Below, piece by piece: positions 17,143 through 26,288 of a DNA stretch of 64,000 nt (positions are counted from its first letter, which is position 1; the number at the start of each line of letters is the position of its first letter). This stretch comes from Pseudoalteromonas sp. EB27 (GTDB lineage Bacteria; Pseudomonadota; Gammaproteobacteria; Enterobacterales; Alteromonadaceae), in the NCBI RefSeq assembly GCF_001974875.1, contig NZ_MTQD01000016.1, positions 1-64,000 on the forward strand, written 5' to 3'. The position numbers and the translations under genes were made by a program. The notes below the pieces were generated by a model. The model worked only from the letters and a program-made list of their open reading frames with translations, was not told the DNA's origin and did no database searches.

Positions 17143-17868
17143 ATGTCACAGTTTAATTTGAAATCACTCGTTCTAGCTGGCGTTTTACTTGCCAGCCCCT
17201 TTGCTCATGCAACATTAGAAGATGGCATAAAAGCAGCAAACGAAGGTGAATTTGCAGTCGCCCTAAAAGAATTTCAATACCTTGCCGATAAAGGCTTTGC
17301 ACCAGGAATTTACGAACTAGCTAAATTATATGAAGGTGGATACGGTGTAACGCGCGATTACCGCAAAGCAGCTGCGCTTTATCAACAAGGCGTAAAAAAG
17401 AACCACCCGGATTCAATGTTTGCTCTAGCGGTTTTATACGACGAAGGCAAAGGTGTTAAACTTGATCACCAAATGGCTGTTACCTTATTTGAACAAGCAG
17501 CCAATAAAAACCTGCCTGCGGCTCAGTTTAATTTAGGGGTAATGTACTCCAACGGCGTAGGTGTGACTCGAGATTATAAAGCTGCGCGTAATTGGTATGA
17601 AAAAGCGGCCGCTAATAATTACTCTTTGGCTCAATTTAATTTAGCGCTAATGTATTTTGAAGGTCTAGGCATGCCAAAGGATCTAGAAAAGTCATACATT
17701 TGGAATACTATTGCCGAGTACAATGGCAACATGCAAGCAAGTCATAGCCGCAAACTTGATGAGCGTAAAATGCTACCTAAAGAAATTGAAGAAGCTAAAG
17801 AAAAAGCCGATGCCATTTATGCAAAAATACAAGTGGGTACTTATGCTGGTGAAGGTCGCTTATTTTAA
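17143..17868 (+). CDS. Sel1-repeat (TPR-like) periplasmic protein
   Basis: 241 residues. An N-terminal signal peptide is followed by a cleavage site near AHA (about residue 23). Then come at least four Sel1-like repeats of about 36 residues, each with the A-x-x-x-Y/L-Y-x-x-G-x-G-V pattern: LAKLYEGGYGV, LAVLYDEGKGV, LGVMYSNGVGV, LALMYFEGLGM. Such repeats form helical solenoids for protein-protein contacts. The C-terminus is a charged helix. RBS GGAG lies eight bases before ATG. It is a single-gene unit with its own terminator, and its partner is unknown. Confidence 0.88.
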   Translation: MSQFNLKSLVLAGVLLASPFAHATLEDGIKAANEGEFAVALKEFQYLADKGFAPGIYELAKLYEGGYGVTRDYRKAAALYQQGVKKNHPDSMFALAVLYDEGKGVKLDHQMAVTLFEQAANKNLPAAQFNLGVMYSNGVGVTRDYKAARNWYEKAAANNYSLAQFNLALMYFEGLGMPKDLEKSYIWNTIAEYNGNMQASHSRKLDERKMLPKEIEEAKEKADAIYAKIQVGTYAGEGRLF

Positions 17869-17902
17869 AGTCTTATTTTAGAGTTTAGTTTGAAGCTAAT
17901 CT

Positions 17903-17939
17903 AAAAAGGCTGAATTACATAACGTAATTCAGCCTTTTT
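17903..17939. terminator. Bidirectional intrinsic terminator
   Basis: AAAAAGGCTGAATTAC pairs perfectly with GTAATTCAGCCTTTTT around ATAAC. It serves the Sel1 gene and, in the other direction, the convergent aldehyde dehydrogenase. Confidence 0.93.
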
Positions 17940-17995
17940 AATATATCTTGATTAGCAAAATAAAATCTATTCAACTTTAGAAAATCAACACCCTA

Positions 17996-19414
17996 TCATT
18001 TTATATAAAGCCATTTTAATAGCTTAATAATAAGTTTACTTTGTTTAAGTAACAGATTAATACGAGGATTAAACGAGCCTGATACTAAGGTGTTTTTAGC
18101 GTGGCTGAACGTTAAAAAACCTTCAATACCATGATAGTGCCCCATTCCTGAATGCCCTACACCACCAAAAGGGGCATCGTCAGCAGTTACTTGCACTAAC
18201 GTATCGTTTATTGCCACAGTGCCACTGATTGTTTGCTTCATAATGTATTCTTGAGCGTGCTTATCTTGCCCTAAAATATAAAGCGCTAATGGGTGGTGAT
18301 GCGCTTTAATATAATCAATTGCGCTGTCGAGCTTTTCGTAACTCATTATTGGTAATATTGGACCAAATAACTCATCTTGCATTAGGCTCATCTCGTCAGT
18401 CACTTGAGTCACTAAATGCAGCCCCATACGATGTTTTTGCTCATCTTGCTGGTTTTGCTCAAGTGGCTTAATAATGTTTGCGCCAAGCTCTTGTGCTTGC
18501 TCTAAATAGGTTGCTAAACGTTTATAGTGTGCATCGCTAATAATAGAAGTTAAGTTTTTACCTTCAACACCGTCTTTAAAATGCTTTTTATACAGCTCAC
18601 ACAATTGCTGAACCAGCTGATGCTCAAGCGCTTTGGGTACAAATACATAGTCGGGAGCAACGCATATTTGCCCTGCATTAGCCATTTTTCCAAACAGTAT
18701 GGCTTGCGCCGCTTTTTTAATATCGGCATTTTGCGTAATAATAACTGGCGATTTACCACCGAGTTCGAGCGTTACCGGTGTTAAATTACGACTCGCCGAA
18801 GCCATTACTAATTTACCTACTGCCGTTGAGCCCGTAAATAATAAATGAGCAAATGGAAGCGATGAAAATTGCGCGGCTACATCGCTGCCGCCTTGTATTA
18901 TTTTACAATGCGCTTGCATATCGTCTTTAAATATTTTTTCGATAACGACGTTTGTGTGAGGTGTAAACTCGCTTAATTTGAGCATGACTCTATTACCGGC
19001 AGCTATAGCAGTAAACACAGGTACTAACGCTAACTGAATCGGATAATTCCACGGTGCAATAATACCAACCACACCTTTGGGCTGGTAATTAACACTTACT
19101 TTTGAAGGCCACAAGCTTAAACCAACAGAGCGATTACTTGGCTTTGCCCATTTTGGGAGCTTTTTAATAATGTGTGCGAGCGTTTGCACCGTAGGTAATA
19201 TATCGCCAAGTAAAGTATCGAAAGCAGTTCTATAACCAAAGTCTTTTGAAGCCGCATCCACTAGCTCTTGCTCAAGTTCAACAATACGTACACGAAGTTT
19301 TTTTAATAAAACGAGACGTTTATCAATTGGCAAGTAAGGCGTTTCGAGAAAGCTTTTTTGCAATTCATCAAATTGGGGAATTAAAGGCATTGCCTGTGAT
19401 GTCTCAGTGCTCAA
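17996..19414 (-). CDS. Coniferyl-aldehyde-dehydrogenase-type aldehyde dehydrogenase
   Basis: 472 residues, NAD(P)-dependent aldehyde dehydrogenase superfamily. Landmarks are PWNYPIQLAL (nucleotide-binding Asn), FTGSTAVGK, the general base Glu 217 in VTLELGGKSP, and catalytic Cys 251 in NAGQICVAPDYV. The VAPDY form and the short C-terminal tail ending in a basic-hydrophobic stretch place it with CalB-type and membrane-associated class 3 enzymes. The true substrate is uncertain; medium- or long-chain or aromatic aldehydes are likely. It is monocistronic, separated from the permease downstream of it on the minus strand by a strong hairpin. Confidence 0.9.
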   Translation of the reverse strand: MSTETSQAMPLIPQFDELQKSFLETPYLPIDKRLVLLKKLRVRIVELEQELVDAASKDFGYRTAFDTLLGDILPTVQTLAHIIKKLPKWAKPSNRSVGLSLWPSKVSVNYQPKGVVGIIAPWNYPIQLALVPVFTAIAAGNRVMLKLSEFTPHTNVVIEKIFKDDMQAHCKIIQGGSDVAAQFSSLPFAHLLFTGSTAVGKLVMASASRNLTPVTLELGGKSPVIITQNADIKKAAQAILFGKMANAGQICVAPDYVFVPKALEHQLVQQLCELYKKHFKDGVEGKNLTSIISDAHYKRLATYLEQAQELGANIIKPLEQNQQDEQKHRMGLHLVTQVTDEMSLMQDELFGPILPIMSYEKLDSAIDYIKAHHHPLALYILGQDKHAQEYIMKQTISGTVAINDTLVQVTADDAPFGGVGHSGMGHYHGIEGFLTFSHAKNTLVSGSFNPRINLLLKQSKLIIKLLKWLYIK

Positions 19415-19526
19415 AATAGATTACTCAATTTTTAAAGTTACCGCAGACTATAACCTTGTTCTGTTTTTCGAGCAATAACACTAATTATCTAAAAAAGAGC
19501 TTCTTAAGCAATATAAATAAGTATAA

Positions 19527-19570
19527 AGAGTAGCTTTGTTTAAAACTGTAAATTTAAACAAAGCTACTCT
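19527..19570. terminator. Strong 18-bp hairpin after the SLC13 permease
   Basis: AGAGTAGCTTTGTTTAAA pairs perfectly with its complement around ACTGTAAA, 35 bases beyond the permease stop. It has no marked T-run, so it may stabilise the 3' end as well as terminate. Confidence 0.65.
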
Positions 19571-19604
19571 GGTATAGGTTGGTTGGAACTAATTTAGTAC
19601 AGCT

Positions 19605-21080
19605 TTAAAAGGCAAATACTTGAGCTGCTATAGTCATTGTCACTAACGTAATTAATACAATAGCAACAATATTTAGTATAAAGCCTGCTCTTATCATGTC
19701 GCGCATTTGAATTTGCCCTGAGCCAAATACAATGGCGTTTGGTGGTGTCGCTACTGGCATCATAAACGCGCAGCTACATGCAATAGCGGCAGGAATAACC
19801 CATACAAGTGGCGAACCTGTTATAGATTCTGCAACGGGTCCTAATAAAGGAAGAAAGCCAGCTGCAGTTGCTGTATTACTCGTGATCTCCGTTAAAAACG
19901 TAATTAATGCCACAACTACAAGTACGCTCATAACAAGTGGAATAGTACTTACACCCTCTATCATTTGGGCAATAAAATCAGCAAGGCCTGATGATTTTAT
20001 TTGGGACGCTAATGTTAATCCGCCTCCAAACAAAAGTAGTACGCCCCACGGTACCTCTGATGCGTGATGCCAATCAAGAATACGCTCATTTTTACCTTTA
20101 TTCGCTGGCATTACAAACAACAGCAATGCCGCAGCAATTGCAATTGTAGTATCCGAAATATTAAGACCCGTAATATCGCCTAATAAAGGTCTAAATATCC
20201 AACAAAGTGCAGCAAGTACAAATACAAACAACACGCCTTTTTCTGCACGTTGCATTATCCCAAGATTTTTTAGCTGAGTTGTAAACACCGCTTTTGTATC
20301 AATTTTCTGATCGCTTTTAACATTAGCATCTACTTTATACGCAAACTTAGTAAGCCAAACCCAGCTAATAACTAGCATGCTTAAAGACAGAGGTACACCT
20401 ACAATCATCCATTGCGCAAAGCCAATTTCTATTTGATAACTGTCTGATAAGTAAGCAGCCATTAAAGCGTTAGGCGGAGTGCCGATTAAAGTAGCAATAC
20501 CACCAATACTTGCACCATAAGCGATTGATAACAGTAAAGCCTTACCAAAACCTTCATTTTCAGGGTCTGATTGTTTAACTAAACTGGTAATCGAAAGTGC
20601 AATAGGCAGCATCATTACGGCTGTAGCCGTATTAGACATCCACATCGACAAAAATGCGGTAACCAACATCATAGCTAAAATTTGTAAGCTTGGTTTTTTA
20701 CCTGCGTATAGCATAGTGCTAAGCGCAATACGTTTATGTAAACCCCAGCGCTCCATAGCAATGGAAATTAAAAAACCACCTAAAAATAAAAAGATTAGAG
20801 GGTGTGCATACGGTGCAGCCACACTTTTTATTGCTGCTATATCAGCTAGTGGTGATATTACCAGTGGTAGCAATGCAGTTGCCGGAATTGGTACAACTTC
20901 GCTCACCCACCACGATGCCATCCAAAATGCTAAGCCAGCAGTTTTAAATGCCGCAACCGACATACCTGTTGGCGGATCGAATAAACAGGTTAATAGCATT
21001 ACTAAAGGCCCTAGTATTAAAAAAAGCCATTGAAAATGTTTTTTCTTATCGGGTTCTTGCGTCAGTATGTTGTCTGTCAT
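19605..21080 (-). CDS. SLC13/DASS family sodium:dicarboxylate symporter
   Basis: 491 residues with about 11-13 hydrophobic segments. The two conserved DASS signatures are visible: SNTATAVMMLPIALS in the first half and a second SNT near residue 373 (TEITSNTATAAGFLPLLGPV), which form the sodium- and carboxylate-binding tips. These carriers import succinate, malate, fumarate or citrate with sodium. It lies nine bases after the porin gene, and both are downstream of a sigma-54 promoter and dctBD. C4-dicarboxylate uptake under DctBD control is therefore the best reading. Confidence 0.92.
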   Translation of the reverse strand: MTDNILTQEPDKKKHFQWLFLILGPLVMLLTCLFDPPTGMSVAAFKTAGLAFWMASWWVSEVVPIPATALLPLVISPLADIAAIKSVAAPYAHPLIFLFLGGFLISIAMERWGLHKRIALSTMLYAGKKPSLQILAMMLVTAFLSMWMSNTATAVMMLPIALSITSLVKQSDPENEGFGKALLLSIAYGASIGGIATLIGTPPNALMAAYLSDSYQIEIGFAQWMIVGVPLSLSMLVISWVWLTKFAYKVDANVKSDQKIDTKAVFTTQLKNLGIMQRAEKGVLFVFVLAALCWIFRPLLGDITGLNISDTTIAIAAALLLFVMPANKGKNERILDWHHASEVPWGVLLLFGGGLTLASQIKSSGLADFIAQMIEGVSTIPLVMSVLVVVALITFLTEITSNTATAAGFLPLLGPVAESITGSPLVWVIPAAIACSCAFMMPVATPPNAIVFGSGQIQMRDMIRAGFILNIVAIVLITLVTMTIAAQVFAF

Positions 21081-21089
21081 GATAAGCCT

Positions 21090-22046
21090 CTAAAACTTAT
21101 ATTTAAGACCAAGCGCAACACTGTTGTCGTCTTGTTCTTCTAGATTAAGATCGGTGTATAAAAGGTAAGCTGTTGTCTGCTTATCAAATACATAGTCAAG
21201 GCCTGTGCTCCATTGCGTTGCCTCAGAAACTTGACGAAGTGTAGAGTCATCTTTAGCAAATTGAATCTTTGGTACCCACTTGTCAAGCGTATAACTTGCA
21301 CTCAATACATAACCATTACCAGATTTAGTGCCATCCACTGATTCCGAATGCTGGTATAAGCCGCCTAATTGTAATTGCTTAAACTTATAAACGCCTGCAA
21401 GTCTACTTGCTGTAATATTATTAAGTGAATCAACATGACTTAGTGACACATAATACGGGGTGTTATTTAAATTACGATCGCCATAAATAATCGTAGCAGC
21501 AAAACCGGCTTCATTATCTTTATTATCGTCTTTAGGCGCGTAAGTAAACGAAAACTGTGTATTATGCCAATAGCTTGAAGTGTAGGTTATGGTGTCTCCG
21601 AGGCGATCTTGCCCTGCAATAACTTGTGCCATGTCGGCTTGAGTTTCATTAAAGTTATCAACTTTTCCTTCAGAGTATTTAAAGCGTGTATCGTTTCTTC
21701 CTACTACAACTTCACCAAACGCACCTTTTAAACCCAAGTAAGTATTACGTGCAGTAAAAGGCTCATCAGTGTCGTCTTCCTCAAACCCTTTAACTTGTAC
21801 TTCGTATTTAAAAACAACGCTTAGGTATTCGTTAAGTTTGTGGTCGCCTTTAATACCAATACGCGAGAACGGCGCGTCTATTTGCGTACCCTCATCTGCG
21901 TATCGCATAGTGCCTGTATCAGTATTTGCAATTTGTACTTCAGCTTTACCATAAACGGTATAATCAACCGCTAAAACAGTATGCGAAAATGTAGCTAAGC
22001 AACTCAGTGAAGCTAGATAAATAGTAGTGTGTTTGAACCTTATCAT
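21090..22046 (-). CDS. Gram-negative porin (outer-membrane beta-barrel)
   Basis: 318 residues. The signal peptide ends near VLA, then VDYTVYGKAEVQIA starts the barrel as in OmpC/OmpU-type general porins. Alternating hydrophobic strands run throughout, and GAFGEVVVGRNDTRF is a conserved porin turn. The protein ends with the outer-membrane insertion signal (ALGLKYKF, terminal Phe). It is the first gene after the sigma-54 promoter at 22092-22107 and precedes the dicarboxylate carrier by nine bases. It is presumably the outer-membrane entry route for the same substrates. Confidence 0.92.
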   Translation of the reverse strand: MIRFKHTTIYLASLSCLATFSHTVLAVDYTVYGKAEVQIANTDTGTMRYADEGTQIDAPFSRIGIKGDHKLNEYLSVVFKYEVQVKGFEEDDTDEPFTARNTYLGLKGAFGEVVVGRNDTRFKYSEGKVDNFNETQADMAQVIAGQDRLGDTITYTSSYWHNTQFSFTYAPKDDNKDNEAGFAATIIYGDRNLNNTPYYVSLSHVDSLNNITASRLAGVYKFKQLQLGGLYQHSESVDGTKSGNGYVLSASYTLDKWVPKIQFAKDDSTLRQVSEATQWSTGLDYVFDKQTTAYLLYTDLNLEEQDDNSVALGLKYKF

Positions 22047-22091
22047 TGTGTGTCCTAATTATTAGAATCTAATTATTGTCGACTCTAACTA

Positions 22092-22107
22092 AGCAAACAC
22101 ATTGCCA
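22092..22107 (-). promoter_or_regulatory. Sigma-54 promoter of the porin-permease operon
   Basis: On the minus strand: TGGCAATGTGTTTGCT, matching TGGCAY-N5-TTGCW with GG and GC exactly ten bases apart. It lies 46 bases before the porin start, and transcription would begin near 22080. Confidence 0.9.
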
Positions 22108-22170
22108 ATGATGTAAATGGTATATATTTCATAATCTTGACACTAGCTGTGGTTTTTATCTATACAAGAT

Positions 22171-22188
22171 TGTGCGGATTACCGCACA
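22171..22188. promoter_or_regulatory. Candidate DctD enhancer site
   Basis: TGTGCGG-ATTA-CCGCACA, a perfect palindrome about 80 bases upstream of the sigma-54 promoter, flanked by a GGTTTTT/AAAAACC pair. The distance is right for an enhancer-binding protein, and dctD ends 35 bases away. Confidence 0.75.
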
Positions 22189-22222
22189 TTAAAAACCAGG
22201 CCATGTCACTTTATCCACACAT

Positions 22223-23587
22223 TTAATCGATGAACATATCGCGGTTGAGCCCATATTTACTCATTTTATCGTAAAGCGTTTTTCGGGCAATTTGTAATGC
22301 TTCCATGGTATTTTTAATACTTCCATGGTTTATCTCAAGTGCATGTTCAATTAGTGATTGTTCGTAAAATGATACTTTCTCTGACAAACTTAAATCGGGC
22401 GAAAGCTCACCCTGACCTTGTGTTTTTGTGACCGAAAACGCCAGTTCAACGCCTAATAGCACAGCACGCTCAGCTTGGTTTCTAAGTTCTCTCACATTCC
22501 CAGGCCAGTCGTAAGCTAATAAACGCTGTTGTAATTCACTGTTTAAGGGCGCTGGTGCTTTGTGATAGCGAGTAGCTGCAATTGAGCTAAAATGCTTAAA
22601 CAATAAAAGTATATCTGCTTTTCGCTCTCGTAGAGGCGGTATATTTACTTTAACTAAACTGAGTCTGTAGTATAAATCTGCTCTAAATTCACCTTTTTCA
22701 ACTAAAGAAAGTAAGTCTACTTTAGTCGCTGCAACAATTCTGATGTCTAAATCAATTGCTTTGTTATCGCCTACAGGTGTTACTTTTCGCTCTTCTAATA
22801 CGCGTAGTAACTTAACCTGCAGCGACATTGGGGTACTTTCTATTTCATCTAAAAATACCGTACCGCCCTGAGCAAATTCAAACTTACCCTTTCGACTTTG
22901 CGTAGCACCGGTGTATGCCCCACTTGCTGCACCAAACAATTCGCTTTCTATTAATTGCTCTGGTACTGCGCCACAGTTAATAGCAACAAAATTACAGCTA
23001 GATCGATTACTTTGATCGTGTAGATAACGCGCTACCAGCTCTTTACCTGTGCCCGTTTCACCTTCAATCATTACATCGGTTGGGGTATCTATAATTGTAT
23101 TTAACAAGTGCATCATGTGTTGCATTTTAGGTGTATCACCTAGTATGCGTACACCTGGGGCTGAGGTTTTCTGTACAGCCACTTTTAATGCGCGGTTCTC
23201 CATAACAAGGCTTCGTTTGTCGCACGCTCGTGCTATGCAATCAAGAAGATGTTCGTTAACCGGTTTTTCAAATAAATCATACGCACCTAGTTGCATCGCT
23301 TTAACTGCTATCGATACATCAGCGTAACCAGTTAAAAATATTACAGGGAGCTCACTATCAAAAGCCGTTATTTGCTCTAAAAGCGTTAAGCCATCCATGT
23401 TCGGCATATTTATATCGCTCAGCACAACTCCAGCAAAGCGCCTATTGAGTTTGCTAAGAGCGGTAGTTGCGTCATTAAAGCACTCAACGGTGTATCCTTC
23501 GAGGTTAAGCAGTTGCTTTAAAGAGTCTCTGATCATTGCTTCATCATCAATGACTATTATGTGATTACAAGGTAGGCTGTCAATCAT
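22223..23587 (-). CDS. dctD: Sigma-54-dependent response regulator DctD
   Basis: 454 residues in three domains. The receiver has the phospho-accepting Asp 58 in LSDINMPNMDG. The AAA+ domain has Walker A GETGTGKE (176-183), the sigma-54 contact loop GAYTGA (223-228, a common variant of GAFTGA) and the GGTVFLDEIE Walker B region. The C-terminal Fis-type helix-turn-helix ends with ALQIARKTLYDKMSKYGL. It is co-transcribed with the kinase gene dctB (8-base overlap). The palindrome and sigma-54 promoter just downstream fit its target. Other DctD-like regulators would look the same, but the carboxylate-carrier context supports the name. Confidence 0.93.
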   Translation of the reverse strand: MIDSLPCNHIIVIDDEAMIRDSLKQLLNLEGYTVECFNDATTALSKLNRRFAGVVLSDINMPNMDGLTLLEQITAFDSELPVIFLTGYADVSIAVKAMQLGAYDLFEKPVNEHLLDCIARACDKRSLVMENRALKVAVQKTSAPGVRILGDTPKMQHMMHLLNTIIDTPTDVMIEGETGTGKELVARYLHDQSNRSSCNFVAINCGAVPEQLIESELFGAASGAYTGATQSRKGKFEFAQGGTVFLDEIESTPMSLQVKLLRVLEERKVTPVGDNKAIDLDIRIVAATKVDLLSLVEKGEFRADLYYRLSLVKVNIPPLRERKADILLLFKHFSSIAATRYHKAPAPLNSELQQRLLAYDWPGNVRELRNQAERAVLLGVELAFSVTKTQGQGELSPDLSLSEKVSFYEQSLIEHALEINHGSIKNTMEALQIARKTLYDKMSKYGLNRDMFID

Positions 23588-25310
23588 CTGTATTTTCCTG
23601 CCTGTTAGAAAGGCTAATTATAAATTCAGCCCCTCCCTCTAGTCGGTTGTGTGCGCTCAAACATCCATTAAACGAATCAATTATTTGTTTTGATATGGAT
23701 AAACCAAGGCCTAGACCATTACTTGATTTAGTACTGTAAAAAGGTTCAAATAAATGACTAAATGCATGTTGCTCAATACCAGAGCCTGTATCTAAAATCG
23801 ACAGTTTTACACGCTCTTCAAAACACTCCAACTGAAAACTTAAGTTACGAATAATTGCGCCGTTCATAGCTTGGCTAGCATTCGTGATTAAATTAACAAG
23901 TACTTGTTCAAACTTGAGCGAATCGACCCATACAACGACTGTTTCATCAAATTGAGGTGGCTCTACTTGTACGTTATCTTGCTTTAGTTGCGCGCTAGAA
24001 ATCATTAAGGCGTTATTAACAAGCCCTGCAAGCGGGTAAGGTCTGAGCTGCATTTTTGAAGGTTTACTGAAATGCTTTAGTTGACCTACAATTTGATGCA
24101 CTCGATCAACTAACCCCTCAATCACCACTAAGCTTTCAGCTAATGCTGAAGTATTTCCTTTCGCTAATAAACGCTTTGCCGAAGCTAAATAAGTATTAAT
24201 AGCACTGAGCGGCTGGTTTATTTCGTGGTTAATTCCTGCACTTAACTGTCCTATTGTCGCAAGCTTTGCAGATTGCACTAAGGCTGTTTGTACTTTTTCC
24301 AAAGCTTGAGTGCGCTCAAGTACTTCAAGTTCAAGGCTATGTCTGGAGTACACCAGCTTTTTATAGCCCGCAAACCGAGTTAATAAAATATAGCTAATAA
24401 TAATCATCAAGCTACAGATAATAAATACCCAAAACAAACGAGACAGTTGGGCTGAATTAACTTTTGTTATATCAACGAGTACGTTCATTGTGGCATTAAA
24501 ATACCGTAAAGGTCTTTGCGACATTACGTAAAGTTTTTTATCTATTTTAAAATGTTTAATACCTTCATTAGAAAATTGAAACTGCTTTATATACAAAGGT
24601 TGATGATCTAAATAAGCCCGACGAGATTTAATATCTCTGCGCATAGTTATATCAAGATCCGTGAAGCTGTTTAATCGCCACGTTTGCATATCTGACATTG
24701 CAATTACGTCATCTGCAAGCTGTAAGAAAAAGTGGCTGCCCTTTGACGTATTTAAAAGCTCTCTGTCGTCCTCAAATTTACTTACATTGACTTTTAGCAC
24801 AACAACACCAATGGCTTTATTATCGCGATATACAGCCTGTGAAAAGTAGATACCACGCTCTTTAGAGCGCATACCTAGTGCAAAATACGCTACTTTTTCG
24901 CCTGCAAACGCACGTTTGAAATAAGGTCTAAATGCAAAGTTACTACCTAAAAAAGTGTAATCTGCTTGCCAATTACTACTGGCAATAACTTCGCCTTGAG
25001 TATTTAGTACAAAAATATCTGATGCACCGCTGGCTTGTTGAATATCAGCAAGGTAGTTATTAATAGCGTTATAGTGCTGTGGCTGCGCATCAACAAAGTC
25101 TATCATTAACGAGTTATAGGTAAGTAACTGTGGAATAGCAGAAAAACGAGCAAGTTCAGTATCAATATAGTTATTTAATTGCGTAACTTGGCGTTCAGCC
25201 TGGTAGGTTGCTTGCTCAACATCATGAGCTCTACCAAGCCAAAACGTAACAACTAATATAAGTACGAGTAACACAAAAATAGTAATAATTTTTTTAGAAA
25301 AGGAAAACAT
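23580..25310 (-). CDS. dctB: C4-dicarboxylate sensor histidine kinase DctB
   Basis: 576 residues from ATG 25310; the open frame extends 43 codons further without a signal-anchor-like start. An N-terminal TM anchor is followed by a periplasmic double-Cache (PAS-like) domain of about 250 residues containing FAFRPYFKRAFAGE and YFSQAVY, typical of DctB dicarboxylate sensing. Then come a second TM, a coiled-coil linker, the HisKA box with the phosphorylated His in GINHEINQPLSAINTYL, and the ATPase domain (N-box NLITNASQAM, G-boxes DTGSGI and GLGLGLS). It phosphorylates DctD, whose gene overlaps its stop. Confidence 0.93.
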   Translation of the reverse strand: MFSFSKKIITIFVLLVLILVVTFWLGRAHDVEQATYQAERQVTQLNNYIDTELARFSAIPQLLTYNSLMIDFVDAQPQHYNAINNYLADIQQASGASDIFVLNTQGEVIASSNWQADYTFLGSNFAFRPYFKRAFAGEKVAYFALGMRSKERGIYFSQAVYRDNKAIGVVVLKVNVSKFEDDRELLNTSKGSHFFLQLADDVIAMSDMQTWRLNSFTDLDITMRRDIKSRRAYLDHQPLYIKQFQFSNEGIKHFKIDKKLYVMSQRPLRYFNATMNVLVDITKVNSAQLSRLFWVFIICSLMIIISYILLTRFAGYKKLVYSRHSLELEVLERTQALEKVQTALVQSAKLATIGQLSAGINHEINQPLSAINTYLASAKRLLAKGNTSALAESLVVIEGLVDRVHQIVGQLKHFSKPSKMQLRPYPLAGLVNNALMISSAQLKQDNVQVEPPQFDETVVVWVDSLKFEQVLVNLITNASQAMNGAIIRNLSFQLECFEERVKLSILDTGSGIEQHAFSHLFEPFYSTKSSNGLGLGLSISKQIIDSFNGCLSAHNRLEGGAEFIISLSNRQENTDD

Positions 25311-25414
25311 GGATAGCTCGCAAAAAAATAGCCAAGAAAATTTTAGGGCGCTAGTGTAACGGCTAATCTCTAGCAGAGATATAAACTTTTTGTTAACAAC
25401 AGTTTTAAAGTGCT

Positions 25415-25455
25415 TAAAAACAAAAATCGCCGTAAACAACTATGTTTACAGCGAT
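25415..25455 (-). terminator. Intrinsic terminator
   Basis: On the minus strand ATCGCTGTAAAC pairs with GTTTACGGCGAT around a 6-base loop, then TTTTTGTTTTT follows. It ends the transcript of the small membrane protein gene at 25482. Confidence 0.85.
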
Positions 25456-25481
25456 CTGTTTAGCATTAAATTAAAAAACAA

Positions 25482-25745
25482 TTAATTTGTAGCTAATGCT
25501 GATCTATTTTTAACATATTTATATAAGCCAATTAACGACGCCGCAATCCAAAATATTTCGATTACAAAGCTCGCTAAATTAAAATTATAACAAAGACTAA
25601 TTAATAGTAAAATTGCCCCTGTTAAATTCATCATATTATACGTCAAGCTAGCTGGAGATGTTTTACCTAGCTGCAGTAAAAAAAATGAACCAACTACTAA
25701 AAAAGTACCTGTCATACCTATGATGTCAAATAAGAGTGCTATCAC
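25482..25745 (-). CDS. CBU_0592-like small membrane protein
   Basis: 87 residues with three hydrophobic helices (about 3-23, 35-53, 57-76). The pattern GTFLVVGSFFLLQLGK, NMMNLTGAILLLISL and FNLASFVIEIFWIAASLIGL matches the CBU_0592 family of inner-membrane proteins of unknown function. It is a stand-alone gene with its own terminator. Confidence 0.75.
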   Translation of the reverse strand: MIALLFDIIGMTGTFLVVGSFFLLQLGKTSPASLTYNMMNLTGAILLLISLCYNFNLASFVIEIFWIAASLIGLYKYVKNRSALATN

Positions 25746-25893
25746 GAAACTATCCTTTATCCATTTTTAAATAACCCAATAAACTGGCCCGATCCATGGG
25801 GAGGGTATTTTTTCATTCATTGAAACAGCAAACCGGGCGATTCTATCAATATGGTAAATTCTAACAAGGCCATATGTCCGTATGGAGAAAGCT

Positions 25894-26145
25894 TTATTTA
25901 AACGTTACTTTTCCGCCGATGATTTTATAGGCTGGTGCACCACGAATAATAGCCTCTCGGGCAAATGGACGGCTACAGTTAGGGCAAATACATGGCTCAC
26001 TTGTAAAGTCTTGACTAATACGCTCTTTAAAACACTTAACTAATGCTCCCTTCCCTCCTTTTCGATATTTAAATAAGGAAGCTTTACAGGCTGAGCAAAA
26101 AATATCGACCGTTTTAGTTGGGCCTTTTTTATTAGGTTTTGCCAT
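25894..26145 (-). CDS. Small zinc-ribbon protein
   Basis: 83 residues with two CxxC pairs: CSAC near residue 17 and CPNC near residue 58, plus Cys in EPCICPNC. They are separated by a basic segment rich in Lys and Gly (FKYRKGGKGALVKC). It is probably a zinc ribbon that binds nucleic acid or a protein. It looks like a conserved family in marine gammaproteobacteria, but I do not recognise a named function. No operon partner is evident. Confidence 0.7.
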   Translation of the reverse strand: MAKPNKKGPTKTVDIFCSACKASLFKYRKGGKGALVKCFKERISQDFTSEPCICPNCSRPFAREAIIRGAPAYKIIGGKVTFK

Positions 26146-26288
26146 TAGGTTCTGCTGTATTATATGAAGAGTTATTGACTATGATATCAGTTTCGATAGG
26201 TAAAGGTGACAACTGGGTTTTAGAATTTTTGTGCAGTATGTTCGTTCAAGCTAGCTCATAATAAATTATTGATTATGAGAAATATAAC

